DNA of 64,000 bases from Paenibacillus sp. (GTDB lineage Bacteria; Bacillota; Bacilli; Paenibacillales; YIM-B00363): positions 1 to 64,000 of the forward strand of contig NZ_JAPSKE010000010.1 of NCBI RefSeq assembly GCF_031177825.1, written 5' to 3'. A program made the position numbers and the translations under genes. The notes below the pieces were generated by a model, which saw nothing but the letters and a program-made list of their open reading frames with translations, did not search any database and was not told the origin of the DNA. Shown piece after piece: positions 10,116 to 19,389 of this stretch. How positions within the stretch are numbered: position 1 is the stretch's first letter; every line of letters starts with the position of its first letter.

Positions 10116-12302
10116 TCAATCGTCGAACACGGCCGCCTCCAGCAGCTCCGCCACGTCGCGCGCCTTCACGCGGTCCTCGGCGTTCATCAGCTTCGTGCCG
10201 TCCTCCACCATCGTCAGGCAATACGGGCACGCCGACGCGACGACGGTCGGGTCGACCGCGAGCGCCTGCTCCGTACGGGCGAGGTTGACGCGCTTCCCCT
10301 GCGTCTCCTCCATCCACATGCGCCCGCCGCCGGCGCCGCAGCACATCCCGTTCGACCGGTTGCGCTCCATCTCGACCAGCTCGACGCCCGGGATCGCCCG
10401 AAGCACGTCGCGCGGCGGCTCGTAAACTTCGTTATATCGCCCTAAGTAACAAGAATCGTGGTAGGTGACGCGTTCCTTCACCTCGTGCTTCGCCTGCAAT
10501 CGGCCCTCCGCCACGAGCCGCGCCAGCAGCTCCGCGTGATGCAGCACTTCGACGTCCGGCGCCAGCCCGAACTCCGGATACTCGTTCTTCAGCGCGTTGT
10601 ACGTATGCGGGCAGGCGGTGACGATGCGGCGGACGCCGTACTTTTCGAAAGTCGCGATGTTTTCCCCCGCCAGCTGCTGAAACAGCATCTCGTTGCCGAG
10701 ACGCCGCGGCGTGTCGCCGGAGCCCTTCTCCTCGTTGCCGAGCACCGCGAAGTTGACGCCCGCTTCGTGCAGGAGCCGCGCCACGGCGCGCGACACCTTC
10801 TTCGTCCGGTTGTCGTACGAGCCCATAGACCCGACGAAAAACAGGATGTCGAAGTTCGGGTTCTCCTTGACGGTCGGCACGCGCGGCAGCGGGTCCGCCG
10901 ACGCCGGCTGCGGCAACTTCAGCTCGTCGATCCACTTCGCCCGGTCGCTGCGGGAGAGCCCCCACGGGTTGCCCTGGCGCTCGATGTTTTGCATCGCGCG
11001 CTGCCCGTCGTGCGGCAGGCTGCCCTCCATCAGCACGAGATGCCGCCGCAGATCGACGATCTTGTCGACGTGCTCGTTGCCGACCGGGCATTGATCCTCG
11101 CAGTTGCGGCACGTCGTGCACGCCCAAATTTCCTCCTCCGTCATGACGCCGCCGACGAGCGCGACCTCCTCCGGCTTCGCGTCGGGTCGCAGCGTCCAGC
11201 CCGCCTGCTGCGCCTCCATCGTAGGGCCGATATCCGTCATCGGCGGCGGCGAGCCGGCGATCGCGGCCGGAACGGCCTCCGTCATGACGTGCGCGCCGCC
11301 CCCCGCCCCGCCGAACGCGGGCACCCAGGGGGATTTGGAGGTGACGGCGGAACCCTTTTCGATCAGGTGGTCCCTTAGCTTTACGATCATATGCATCGGC
11401 GACAGCAGCTTGCCGGTGTTCGACGCGGGGCACACGTTCGTGCAGCGCCCGCACTCGACGCATGCGTAGAAATCAAGCATCTGCTTCTGCGTGAAATGCT
11501 CCACCGTCCCGACCCCGAACGTCTCCGCGGTTTCGTCCTCCAGATCCAGCTTCGTCAGTCGCCCGACCGGCTCCGTCCGCTTCAGCAGCAAATTGAGCGG
11601 CGCGGTCAAGATATGGAAGTGTTTCGATTGCGGCACATACACGAGGAACGACAGCAGAATGAGCAGATGCGCCCACCAGGAGACGTAAAAACCGATCGAC
11701 GCGCCGAGCTCGCCGACGCCGCCGAACGCCGACGCCAGCGCCGAGCTGATCGGCGCCGTCCAGGCCGCCTCCTCGCCGTGCCGCAGCCGGTCGAACGCGA
11801 GCGTGAAAACCACCGAGGCCATGAGCGAGTAGATGAACCAGGTCACGACGCTCGGCTTCCAGCCCCGCTTCAGCCGCTTCAACTTCTCCCCGTACCGGCG
11901 GTACGTCGCGTACCCCATCGCCAGCAGGACGAGCGCGACCGTCGTCTCCTGGAGCAGCTCGAAGACGGCGTAGCCGGGCAGCGGCGGCGGTCCGCCGAAC
12001 AGTCCGCGAACGACGATGTCGAGCGCGCCGAACTGGAGAAGGATGAAGCCGTAGAAAATGACGATATGCATGACCCCGCTCCGCGCGTCCTTCAGCAGCT
12101 TCTTCTGCCCGAACACCTCGGCGGCGAACCGTTTCGTCCCACGGGCGGCTGCCTCGCGCAGCGCCTCGGTCAGCTCGCGCCCGCCGATCTTCCGGCCGAG
12201 CCGCAAATATTCGTACCTATGACGGACGACGCGAATAAACAACGCGAGCGCGCCTGCCGTCACCGCCAAAAACGCCAACCCATTGACCGTTGTCCAAATC
12301 AT
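10116..12302 (-). CDS. fadF: Membrane-anchored (Fe-S) oxidoreductase of beta-oxidation
   Basis: 728 aa from the ATG at 12302 (GGGGGAGG 8 nt upstream); the frame continues 24 codons further without support. The N-terminal ~230 residues hold several membrane helices resembling a nitrate-reductase gamma-type cytochrome b module. Then two [4Fe-4S] motifs follow, CVECGRCTNVCP and CTTCRNCEDQCP, and two CCG domains (CPHTYNALKNEYPEFG and GMCCGAGGG). This is the architecture of B. subtilis FadF (YwjF), thought to take electrons from EtfAB to the quinone pool; that role is inferred from homologues. First gene of the operon, reading out of the FadR-operator region. Confidence 0.88.
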   Translation of the reverse strand: MIWTTVNGLAFLAVTAGALALFIRVVRHRYEYLRLGRKIGGRELTEALREAAARGTKRFAAEVFGQKKLLKDARSGVMHIVIFYGFILLQFGALDIVVRGLFGGPPPLPGYAVFELLQETTVALVLLAMGYATYRRYGEKLKRLKRGWKPSVVTWFIYSLMASVVFTLAFDRLRHGEEAAWTAPISSALASAFGGVGELGASIGFYVSWWAHLLILLSFLVYVPQSKHFHILTAPLNLLLKRTEPVGRLTKLDLEDETAETFGVGTVEHFTQKQMLDFYACVECGRCTNVCPASNTGKLLSPMHMIVKLRDHLIEKGSAVTSKSPWVPAFGGAGGGAHVMTEAVPAAIAGSPPPMTDIGPTMEAQQAGWTLRPDAKPEEVALVGGVMTEEEIWACTTCRNCEDQCPVGNEHVDKIVDLRRHLVLMEGSLPHDGQRAMQNIERQGNPWGLSRSDRAKWIDELKLPQPASADPLPRVPTVKENPNFDILFFVGSMGSYDNRTKKVSRAVARLLHEAGVNFAVLGNEEKGSGDTPRRLGNEMLFQQLAGENIATFEKYGVRRIVTACPHTYNALKNEYPEFGLAPDVEVLHHAELLARLVAEGRLQAKHEVKERVTYHDSCYLGRYNEVYEPPRDVLRAIPGVELVEMERNRSNGMCCGAGGGRMWMEETQGKRVNLARTEQALAVDPTVVASACPYCLTMVEDGTKLMNAEDRVKARDVAELLEAAVFDD

Positions 12303-12346
12303 GGCGTACGCCTCCCCCTCTCCGTCGCGACTGTCCGGGACAAGCG

Positions 12347-12360
12347 TTGAAGCGCTTACA
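12347..12360. promoter_or_regulatory. Possible CcpA (cre-like) site
   Basis: TTGAAGCGCTTACA matches 12 of 14 positions of the symmetric cre form TGTAAGCGCTTACA. It lies in the fadF leader, between the FadR operator and the fadF start. Carbon catabolite control of fad genes is known in Bacillus, so the site is plausible, but two mismatches fall in the left arm. Confidence 0.35.
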
Positions 12361-12437
12361 TAAATCGCTTGCATCTCCGCGTAACCAATATACGCGCCCC
12401 CGCTGTCCCATTAGACCGGGAAATGTTCCTCGCGAAC

Positions 12438-12455
12438 TGAATGAGCATTCATTCA
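12438..12455. promoter_or_regulatory. FadR operator
   Basis: TGAATGAGCATTCATTCA contains the full 7-bp arms of the Bacillus FadR consensus TGAATGAnnnnTCATTCA. It lies in the 195-bp divergent gap between fadF and fadR. A TetR-type FadR bound here would block both transcription units and be released by long-chain acyl-CoA. I found no second full match elsewhere in the fad region, so this one site probably controls both operons. Confidence 0.9.
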
Positions 12456-12497
12456 CTCGCCGGTACCAGCATATGATCAGCCAAGGAGGTTTCATTC

Positions 12498-13082
12498 ATG
12501 ACAAAACCCAATAACGATAAATATTCCAGCATCCTCCAAGGCGCCCTCCGCACCTTCGCCGAGCACGGATTTCACAAGTCGCAGGTGTCGAAGATCGCCA
12601 AGGCGGCGGGCGTCGCCGACGGGACCATCTATCTTTATTTCAAAGGCAAGGAACATATTTTGATCGCGCTGTTCCGGGAGAAGCTAGGCGAGCTCGTGGG
12701 CAAATTCCGCGAAAGCCTCGACGAGAACGCCGACCCGTTCGACAGCTTGCGGAAGCTGTGCGAGATCCATTACGGCGAGTTGGAACAGGACGTCGACTTC
12801 GCGGTCGTCACCCAGCTCGAGCTTCGTCAGAGCTCTCTCGAGCTCCGGAGAGAAATAGGCGACTCCTTCAAGCCATATATTGTATTGATCGAGGATATTC
12901 TCCGGCGCGGCGTCGAGTCAGGCGCCTTCCGGGCGGATCTCGACGTGAAGCTGACGCGGCTGCTCGTCTTCGGCGCCATGGACGAGGTCGTGACGAGCTG
13001 GCTCATCTCCGGGCGGAAGTATTCGCTCCGCGCGCAGGCGAAGGGGACGGCGGACTTTATCCTAAGAGGCTTGCAGGCGTAA
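12498..13082 (+). CDS. fadR: TetR-family fatty-acid degradation repressor
   Basis: 194 aa with GGAGG 8 nt before the ATG. The N-terminal helix-turn-helix is clear (HKSQVSKIAKAAGVADGTIYLYFKGKEHIL, in part, residues ~25-55). The rest is the helical acyl-CoA-binding domain. Length and motif match Bacillus FadR (YsiA), which represses fad genes and is derepressed by long-chain acyl-CoA. It is divergent from fadF across the operator at 12438-12455, and co-oriented with etfB 42 bp downstream, so it is probably autoregulated. Confidence 0.92.
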   Translation: MTKPNNDKYSSILQGALRTFAEHGFHKSQVSKIAKAAGVADGTIYLYFKGKEHILIALFREKLGELVGKFRESLDENADPFDSLRKLCEIHYGELEQDVDFAVVTQLELRQSSLELRREIGDSFKPYIVLIEDILRRGVESGAFRADLDVKLTRLLVFGAMDEVVTSWLISGRKYSLRAQAKGTADFILRGLQA

Positions 13083-13124
13083 CGCATCGACGGTTGTAGA
13101 AAATGATGACGGGAGGCGCAACGC

Positions 13125-13928
13125 ATGAACATCGTGGTGTTGGTGAAGCAAACGTTCGATACGGAGGAGCGAATCGTCCTGACGGACGGCGTCGTGTCCG
13201 AGGACGGAGTAAAGTTCGTCATTAACCCTTATGACGAATACGCCGTGGAGCAGGGCATTTTGATGCGCGACGCGGCCGGGGGCGGCAAGGTAACGGTGCT
13301 GTCGGTCGGCCCCGCCCGCGTCGCCGAGGCGCTGCGCGCCGCGCTCGCCATGGGTGCCGACGAGGCGGTATTGATCGACGACCCGCGCATCGGGACCGAC
13401 GAGCACGCGGTATCGCTCGCCCTCGCGGCGGCGCTCGGGGGCGCCGACGGCGCCGGCGCTCCGACGCTCGGCGGCGCGCCGGTCGACGTACTGCTCGGCG
13501 GCAACTTCAGCGTCGACAACGGCGCGGGCCAGGTCGCGGTGCGGCTGGCGGCGCTGCTCGGCGTGCCGCACGTCGCGTCCGTCACGGCGCTCGAGGCGTC
13601 CGGCGGCGCGGCCCGCGCGGAGCGCGACGCGGAAGGCGACGTCGAGGTCGTCGAGGTGCCGCTGCCGGCGCTGTTCACCGCGCAGCAGGGGCTCAACGAG
13701 CCGCGCTATCCGTCCTTGCCGGGCATTATGAAGGCGAAGAAGAAGCCGTTCGCGACGCTGACGCTCGACGATCTCGGGCTGTCGCCGGACGACGTCGCCC
13801 CGAAGACGGCGCGCGTCGGCCTCGCGCTGCCCCCCGCCCGCGCGGCCGGCCGCCTGCTCGCCGGCGACCCGGCGGCGCAGGCGGCGGAGCTGGCGCGGCT
13901 GCTGCGCGACGAGGCGAAGGTGCTGTAG
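13125..13928 (+). CDS. etfB: Electron transfer flavoprotein, beta subunit
   Basis: 267 aa, normal for EtfB (~255-265). It starts MNIVVLVKQTFDTEERIVL, and contains the family's NPYDEYAVEQ motif and a C-terminal PSLPGIMKAKKKPF block (the recognition-loop/lysine region). With EtfA it carries one electron pair at a time from acyl-CoA dehydrogenase to the membrane. GGGAGG precedes the ATG. It lies in the fadR-etfB-etfA transcription unit. Unlike B. subtilis there is no separate fadB hydratase gene between fadR and etfB. Confidence 0.93.
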   Translation: MNIVVLVKQTFDTEERIVLTDGVVSEDGVKFVINPYDEYAVEQGILMRDAAGGGKVTVLSVGPARVAEALRAALAMGADEAVLIDDPRIGTDEHAVSLALAAALGGADGAGAPTLGGAPVDVLLGGNFSVDNGAGQVAVRLAALLGVPHVASVTALEASGGAARAERDAEGDVEVVEVPLPALFTAQQGLNEPRYPSLPGIMKAKKKPFATLTLDDLGLSPDDVAPKTARVGLALPPARAAGRLLAGDPAAQAAELARLLRDEAKVL

Positions 13929-14011
13929 GCGAGGGTTTAAGCGCATTTTTGTGCATATCTCCGGGGGTTCCTGTAAGGACGGAAATATACGAATGACGAG
14001 GGGGAGTTATC

Positions 14012-14995
14012 ATGGCAGCACCGAAAACTTGGCTCGTGCTCGCGGAGGCGCGCGACGGCGCGCTGCGCCAGGTGTCGTTCGAGGCGCTGGGCGCGGCCCG
14101 CGCCGCGGCGGCGGACGGCGACGCGATCGTCGCCGCGCTCATCGGCAGCGGCGTCGCGGCGCACGCCGACGCCTTGGCCGCGCGCGGGGCGTCGCGCGTG
14201 TACGTCGTCGACCGCCCTGCGCTGGCGGTCTATCACCCCGAGGCGTACCTCGCCGCCGCCCTGCGCATCGTGCAGGCCGCGTCGCCTGCGGGGGTGTTCC
14301 TCGGCCACACGGCGACGGGCCGGGATCTCGCGCCGCAGCTGGCGGCGGCGCTGCGCTGCGGCGCGGTCACCGACGTGACCGCGGTGGAGCCCGGCGGCGG
14401 CGAAGGCGCGCCGCCGGTGTTCGCGCGCCCGCTGTACGCGGGCAAAGCGGTGGAGCGGCGAACGGCGGCGGAGCCGTTCGTCGTGACGGTGCGCCCGAAC
14501 AACGTGCGGGCGCCGGACCCCGCCGACGGCGCCGGGCCGGCCGACGTCGTCGCCGTCGAGCCCGAAGGCGCGTCGCTCCGGGCGATCGTGAAGGACGTCG
14601 TGAAGAAGACGTCCGGCAAGATCGACCTGAGCGAGGCGAAGGTCGTCGTCTCCGGCGGGCGCGGCGTGAAGAGCGCCGACGGATTCGCGCCGCTCCAGGC
14701 GCTGGCCGACGCGCTCGGCGGCGCGGTGGGCGCGTCCCGCGGCGCCTGCGACGCGGGCTACTGCGACTACGCGCTGCAGATCGGGCAGACGGGCAAGGTC
14801 GTGACGCCCGAGCTGTACATCGCCTGCGGCATCTCCGGCGCCATCCAGCATCTCGCCGGCATGAGCGGCTCGCGCGTCATCGTCGCGATCAACAAGGACC
14901 CCGAAGCGCCGATCTTCAAGGTCGCGGATTACGGCATCGTCGGCGACCTGTTCGACGTCGTGCCGCTGCTGACCGAGGCGTTCCGAGCCCGCTGA
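14012..14995 (+). CDS. etfA: Electron transfer flavoprotein, alpha subunit
   Basis: 327 aa, normal for EtfA. The C-terminal FAD domain is clear: [15 protein letters not shown], then [23 protein letters not shown], then [15 protein letters not shown] and [10 protein letters not shown]. The motif part written SRGACDAGY replaces the more usual SRPAVDAG, a mild deviation. GAGGGGGAG precedes the ATG. The sequence is extremely Ala- and GC-rich, even for this genome. It is the last gene of the unit and is followed by a perfect terminator. Confidence 0.93.
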   Translation: MAAPKTWLVLAEARDGALRQVSFEALGAARAAAADGDAIVAALIGSGVAAHADALAARGASRVYVVDRPALAVYHPEAYLAAALRIVQAASPAGVFLGHTATGRDLAPQLAAALRCGAVTDVTAVEPGGGEGAPPVFARPLYAGKAVERRTAAEPFVVTVRPNNVRAPDPADGAGPADVVAVEPEGASLRAIVKDVVKKTSGKIDLSEAKVVVSGGRGVKSADGFAPLQALADALGGAVGASRGACDAGYCDYALQIGQTGKVVTPELYIACGISGAIQHLAGMSGSRVIVAINKDPEAPIFKVADYGIVGDLFDVVPLLTEAFRAR

Positions 14996-15007
14996 CGGCA
15001 AGGGAAG

Positions 15008-15070
15008 CGAACGAAGAACGGCCCCCGGAGCCGCCGCCGTTGGGCGAGGCCGGGGGCCGTTCTTCGTTCG
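15008..15070. terminator. Bidirectional terminator between etfA and the EamA transporter gene
   Basis: A perfect 21-bp stem spans 15008-15028 and 15050-15070 (core GAACGGCCCCCGG) with a 21-nt loop. It is placed between two convergent genes, ending the etf unit on the plus strand and the long catabolic operon on the minus strand. T-runs are weak on both sides. Confidence 0.8.
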
Positions 15071-15940
15071 TCACGCCGCGCTCCGCGCGCGAGACGGCCA
15101 GTTCAGCATCGTCATGCCGACCGCCACGACGACCGCGCCGCCCGCGATGTACGCCGTCACCGGCTCGCGGTAAAACACGACCGCCCATAGCACGGTGAAC
15201 AGGACGGGCAAATTGAAGACGATCGCCGCGACGGAAAACTTCACCGAGCGCATCCCCTTCGAGGACAGGAGGAAGCTTAGTCCCGTAATCAAGCCTAAGG
15301 CGACGGCGGCCGCCCACGCGCCGGGGACGAACGTCCCGCTCCAATCGGCGGCGGCGGGCAGCGGCAGCGCGCACAAAATCGCGGCCCAGAGAAATATCGA
15401 ATAGTTCATCGACACGTCCTTCATCGCGTCGAGCAGCATCTTCTGGCTGAACAAGTGGAGCGCGGCCCCGACGCCGGAGGCGATGAAGACGACGGCCAGC
15501 CAGCCCTGTTCGCCCAAGGGCGCCGACAGCGGGCGCCCGTTCCACGTAATCAGCAGAACGCCCGCGACGACGATGGCCGCCGCCGTCCAGCTCCTCCCGG
15601 ACAACTTCTCCTTGAACAAGAAGATGCCGAGCAGCAGCAGCACGACCGTTTGCGTCGGAAACACGAGCACGTTGCCGTACGCGAACCCTTGCGAGACGCC
15701 GACATTTTCGAACAAATAATTGACGCTCTTCCCGATCGCCCCGACCCAAATCCAGCGGTTCAGGACGGCGGGCTTCAGCGAATGCCGCGCCGCCAGCGCG
15801 AACCCCGCCAGCGCCAGCACGCCGATCGAGAAGCGCGCGAACGTAATCGTATAAGGATCGAACTGGAAGGCCGCCGTCTTGACGAGGACGCCGACCAAGC
15901 TCCAACTGAGTGACGCGATAACGAGATAGATCATTCCCAA
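15071..15940 (-). CDS. EamA/DMT-family transporter
   Basis: 289 aa, ten hydrophobic segments in two repeated EamA halves (the first begins IYLVIASLSWSLVGVLVKTA, the second near residue 150). The family exports or exchanges small metabolites; the substrate cannot be read from sequence. The start is uncertain between a TTG at 15940 and an ATG two codons later. It follows the gamma-glutamyltransferase-like gene by 48 bp on the same strand and ends at the shared terminator. It is therefore probably the last gene of the long catabolic operon and could export a product or intermediate. Confidence 0.82.
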   Translation of the reverse strand: MGMIYLVIASLSWSLVGVLVKTAAFQFDPYTITFARFSIGVLALAGFALAARHSLKPAVLNRWIWVGAIGKSVNYLFENVGVSQGFAYGNVLVFPTQTVVLLLLGIFLFKEKLSGRSWTAAAIVVAGVLLITWNGRPLSAPLGEQGWLAVVFIASGVGAALHLFSQKMLLDAMKDVSMNYSIFLWAAILCALPLPAAADWSGTFVPGAWAAAVALGLITGLSFLLSSKGMRSVKFSVAAIVFNLPVLFTVLWAVVFYREPVTAYIAGGAVVVAVGMTMLNWPSRARSAA

Positions 15941-15988
15941 GACAGTACACGTCCCTTTCGTTCCAGTCGCTTGCGGTCCAAGCCGATG

Positions 15989-17572
15989 TTACCACCCGAT
16001 GGCCGCGCCGTCCGCCCGCGGATCGGTACCCCCGCGGCGGAAGCCTTCGTCGTCGATCAGAATCGCATGCGCGTGACCGACCTTGCCGTCGAACGCCGGC
16101 AGCTCGACGACGCGATGCCCCGCCCGGGCCAATGCCTCGCGAACGGCTTCGTCGATCCGGCGTTCCGTCTTCAGCTCCTGCGTCGCTTCGCCCCAGGTGC
16201 GGCCCCATACGAAGCGAGGCGCGGACACCGCGCTTTGCGGATCGAAGCCGTAGTCGAGCATGCGCGTGAGCAGCGCCGTCTGCGTCTGCGGCTGCCCTTC
16301 CCCGCCTTGCGTGCCGTACAGCACATGCGGCTTCCCATCCTTGCAAACCATGGCCGGCATGAGCGTGTGGAAGGTGCGTTTCCTCGGCTCTAACGTATTG
16401 ACGTGATTCGGGTCCAGCGAAAAGTAAGAGCCGCGGTTCTGCAGCAAGATGCCGGTCGAACCCGCCGTCACGGCGGAGCCGAACTCGAAATACAAGCTCT
16501 GGATGAACGAAACCGCGTTCCCTTCCCGATCGACGACCGCGGCGTACGCCGTATCGTTGCCGATCGGCTCGGCGTTCGCTTCCCGGGCGAGATCCATGCG
16601 AATCTCCGCCGCGAGCTCGGCCGCGTACGTCTTCGAGAGCAGCCGATCCAGCGGAATCCGGGCGAAGGCCGGATCCGTCAAGTACGCGTCGCGGTCCCGG
16701 AAGCTCAGCTTGAGCGCCTCGACGAGCAAGTGGTAATACTCGAACGAGCCCTCTTCGACGGCGCCGGCAAGATCGAAGCGCTCCAGCAGGTTCAGCGTCA
16801 TGATGCCCGTGAAGCCTTGCGAATTCGGAGGCGCTTGGTAGACGTCGTATCCTCTATAGGTACCGGACAGCGGCTCGGCCCAATCGCCTCGGTGATCGGC
16901 GAAGTCGTCCAGGGTCAACAGCCCCCCGTTCCGCTGCAAATACGCGACGATCTCCTGGGCGATCGAACCTTCGTAGAAGGCTTCCCTTCCCCTCTGCGCG
17001 ATCTCCCGCAGACTATCTCCCAATGCCCGCTGCACGAACCGGCTCCCCTTCGGCGGCACGCGCCCCCCGGGCGCGTAGATGGCGTTCGTCACGGGCGAGA
17101 CCGACAGCAGGTCGAACCGCGCGGCCGTATTTTCGTATTGATCGCCGGACAACGGGAACCCTCCCGTCGCATAGCGGATGGCGGGCTCTAACACTTCGCC
17201 GAAGGACAAGCGGCCGTACCGATCCAGCATGGCCGCCCAGGCGTCGACCGTCCCGGGCACCGTGACGACGCTCCGCGGGCCTCGCGCCGGGATCGCGGTC
17301 TCCCCTTCGAAGGCGGCCCGCGTCGCGTTCCGTCCGGATCGCCCGCTCCCGTTGTAAGCCCGAACCTTCCCCTCCGACGGGGTATACGACAGCCAGAACG
17401 AGTCGCCTCCGAGCCCCGTCATATGCGGATACACGACGGCGAGGCACGCGCTGACCGCCACGGCGGCGTCGAACGCGTTGCCGCCCCGCTGCAGCGTCGC
17501 CGCGCCCGCGGCGGAAGCCAACGCATGCGGGCTGACGACCATCGTTTCGGTACCGATCATCGATTTGAGCAT
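15989..17572 (-). CDS. Gamma-glutamyltransferase-family Ntn hydrolase
   Basis: 527 aa from the ATG at 17572, with GGAAGGGAG 9 nt upstream. The catalytic threonine expected after autocleavage is in GNDTAYAAVVDREGNAVSFI (~residue 360); NRGSYFSLDPNHVN and the GGEGQ motif follow. There is no signal peptide, unlike secreted GGT, so the enzyme acts in the cytoplasm, like the HpxW/YwrD branch. Members cleave gamma-glutamyl amides or related amides such as oxamate. In this operon an amide-hydrolysing role on a pathway intermediate is more likely than glutathione turnover, but that is inference. It follows the FAH gene after 102 bp containing a hairpin. Confidence 0.85.
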   Translation of the reverse strand: MLKSMIGTETMVVSPHALASAAGAATLQRGGNAFDAAVAVSACLAVVYPHMTGLGGDSFWLSYTPSEGKVRAYNGSGRSGRNATRAAFEGETAIPARGPRSVVTVPGTVDAWAAMLDRYGRLSFGEVLEPAIRYATGGFPLSGDQYENTAARFDLLSVSPVTNAIYAPGGRVPPKGSRFVQRALGDSLREIAQRGREAFYEGSIAQEIVAYLQRNGGLLTLDDFADHRGDWAEPLSGTYRGYDVYQAPPNSQGFTGIMTLNLLERFDLAGAVEEGSFEYYHLLVEALKLSFRDRDAYLTDPAFARIPLDRLLSKTYAAELAAEIRMDLAREANAEPIGNDTAYAAVVDREGNAVSFIQSLYFEFGSAVTAGSTGILLQNRGSYFSLDPNHVNTLEPRKRTFHTLMPAMVCKDGKPHVLYGTQGGEGQPQTQTALLTRMLDYGFDPQSAVSAPRFVWGRTWGEATQELKTERRIDEAVREALARAGHRVVELPAFDGKVGHAHAILIDDEGFRRGGTDPRADGAAIGW

Positions 17573-17612
17573 TCCGATCGACTCCCTTCCCGTTTCCGAA
17601 TGCATGCGCGAA

Positions 17613-17636
17613 GCCAAGGCCGGGGCCTTGGCTTAC
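17613..17636. other. Intra-operon hairpin
   Basis: AAGCCAAGGC and GCCTTGGCTT form a 10-bp perfect stem with a 4-nt loop in the gap between the FAH gene and the gamma-glutamyltransferase gene. No T-run follows on the minus strand, so it is not a standard terminator. It may mark mRNA processing or a differential-stability site. Confidence 0.5.
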
Positions 17637-17674
17637 TCTATTTTATCGACTCTACCATGAAGTTCTGCTTTCGA

Positions 17675-18541
17675 CTAGAGTTCGCGAACGATCGGATTCG
17701 CGAGCGGCGTCAATCCGTCGATGCTGCATTCCACCGTATCGCCGGCTCGAATGACGAGCGCACCGGGGGTGCCGGTCATGATGACGTCTCCCGGCAGCAG
17801 CGTCATGACGTTGGAATGGAAGGCCACCGTCTGCCACGGCCGGAACCGCATGTTGCGGACGACGTTGCGATGCATCGTCTCGCCGTTCAACGCCGCGCGA
17901 ACCTCGATGTCCAACACGTCCGGATATTCGTCCGGCGTGACCAGCTCCGAGCCGAAGCTGAAGAACGTGTCGAAGCTCTTCGCTCGCGTCAAGAACCGGG
18001 GGTTCCGCCGGTGAATATCGTCCGCGGACATGTCGAACACGGCGGCGAACCCGGCGACGTACCGCTCCGCCTCTTCCTCCGGCACGTTCTTGCACGGCCT
18101 CCCGATGACGATCGCCAGCTCCGCCTCCGCGACCGTTCGCTCGGATTGAGCGGGGAGCCGAATCGGATCGCCCGGACCGATGAGCGCCGTATCGGGCTTT
18201 AAGAACCCGACCGGCTCCGCGTCCGGGTCCGTCTGCCGCAGCTCCTCTTCGTTCGCCGCGTAGTTAAAGCCGATACCCCAGATTTTCCGCGGCCGGCGAT
18301 ACAAGGGCGCGTACGCCGCCCGATCGAACGGGACGGCGTCCATCGCCGCGAGCGTCTCCGCGCCGCCCGCGCGGTGCCAAGCGGCCAGCTCGTTCAGCTG
18401 GCCCGATTCGATCAGATCGAACGGATCCGTGCGCCATCGAGCGCCCAGCTCGCGATTGATGCGGTCGACCAAGACGAATCCGCGGGGAGCGGCGATTGCG
18501 GCCTTCTCCGCGCCGTCGATCTTTAGAGTGGTTAGTTTCAT
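17675..18541 (-). CDS. Fumarylacetoacetate hydrolase (FAH)-family protein
   Basis: 288 aa; AAGGAG precedes the ATG at 18541, which overlaps the stop of the upstream hydrolase gene by 4 bp (ATGA coupling). FAH signature pieces are KIWGIGFNYAANEEELRQ, LPAQSERTVAEAELAIVIGR (the two metal-ligand glutamates), then DMSADDIHRRNPRFLTRAKSFDTF and the C-terminal GDVIMTGTPGA. FAH-family enzymes are metal-dependent C-C hydrolases, decarboxylases or isomerases acting on acylpyruvates and 2-keto-enoic acids. It suggests that the pathway passes through an oxo-acid. The exact reaction is unknown. Confidence 0.88.
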   Translation of the reverse strand: MKLTTLKIDGAEKAAIAAPRGFVLVDRINRELGARWRTDPFDLIESGQLNELAAWHRAGGAETLAAMDAVPFDRAAYAPLYRRPRKIWGIGFNYAANEEELRQTDPDAEPVGFLKPDTALIGPGDPIRLPAQSERTVAEAELAIVIGRPCKNVPEEEAERYVAGFAAVFDMSADDIHRRNPRFLTRAKSFDTFFSFGSELVTPDEYPDVLDIEVRAALNGETMHRNVVRNMRFRPWQTVAFHSNVMTLLPGDVIMTGTPGALVIRAGDTVECSIDGLTPLANPIVREL

Positions 18542-19320
18542 GTAGAGCTCCTTATGGATTTCCTCGCGTCTCGGGCGGACAGCAGCGCTTCCGAATCGGC
18601 GACGAAGCCGTAGCATTGCTTGACGTTGTAGATCGTAGCCTCCATGCAGTAAGCCGGCGACGTCGTCGCGCTGCAATCCTGCAGCAGGATGCTGTCGTAG
18701 CCGAGGCAGACCGCGTCCTGGAGCGTCGCCATGACGCATTGGTCCGCGTTCACGCCGGCGAACAGCACCGTGTCGACGCGCAGATTGCGCAGAATGCTGT
18801 CCAGCGGCGTATCCCAGAAGCCGCTCATTCGGTATTTATCGACGTGAATATCGGTCGGCGCGACCGCGAGCTCGTCGACGATGGCGGCCCCCCAGCTTCC
18901 CTTCTCCAACACCTTCGACCCGTGGCCCGGCAACGAACCGCCGATCCCTATGTCGTCGCCCGCGGCATCGTACACGTGAAGGACGGACGGACTTAAATTC
19001 ATACGGTCCGGCCGGTTGCCCCAATTCAGCCATACGATCGGCACGCCGTCCTCCCGAAGCGCCTTCGCGAGCCGATTGATCGGCTCGATGGGCCTGCGGG
19101 CAGGCGTATAATCCGCCCCGATATAATCGAGCCACCCCGACGGGCTGCAAAAGTCGTTCTGCATATCCACGATCACGAGCGCGCTTCTCGACAAGTCCAA
19201 GAAGAGCCACTGCGGCTCGGCCGCAAATTCGACGTGTATCGGATCTCGCGCCGTTCTTCGGAGATCGACATACTCCTTGGACACGGTCCAATGGTTCGCT
19301 GCATTCCCAAGTCTGTTCAT
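18538..19320 (-). CDS. Isochorismatase-family cysteine amidohydrolase, RutB-like
   Basis: 260 aa. The catalytic triad is visible: D in VIVDMQNDF (~residue 50), K in DKYRMSGFWDTPLDSIL (~160) and C in VNADQCVM (~190). The segment KGSWGAAIVDELAVAP followed by the lysine motif strongly resembles RutB (ureidoacrylate amidohydrolase). The wider family also includes N-carbamoylsarcosine amidohydrolase and maleamate amidohydrolase. It probably releases ammonia, or carbamate and ammonia, from an acyclic amide or ureide. It is translationally coupled to the FAH gene downstream; an amidase gene is upstream. No other rut genes (rutA, rutC, rutD, rutF, rutG) are nearby, so a uracil pathway is not supported. 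Confidence 0.85.
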   Translation of the reverse strand: MNRLGNAANHWTVSKEYVDLRRTARDPIHVEFAAEPQWLFLDLSRSALVIVDMQNDFCSPSGWLDYIGADYTPARRPIEPINRLAKALREDGVPIVWLNWGNRPDRMNLSPSVLHVYDAAGDDIGIGGSLPGHGSKVLEKGSWGAAIVDELAVAPTDIHVDKYRMSGFWDTPLDSILRNLRVDTVLFAGVNADQCVMATLQDAVCLGYDSILLQDCSATTSPAYCMEATIYNVKQCYGFVADSEALLSARDARKSIRSST

Positions 19321-19389
19321 TCGCGCTCCTCTCCGCCGATCGCATCGGCTGTGGTTTTATTGAAATGTCGTCGCGCCCTCGAAGGCGGG

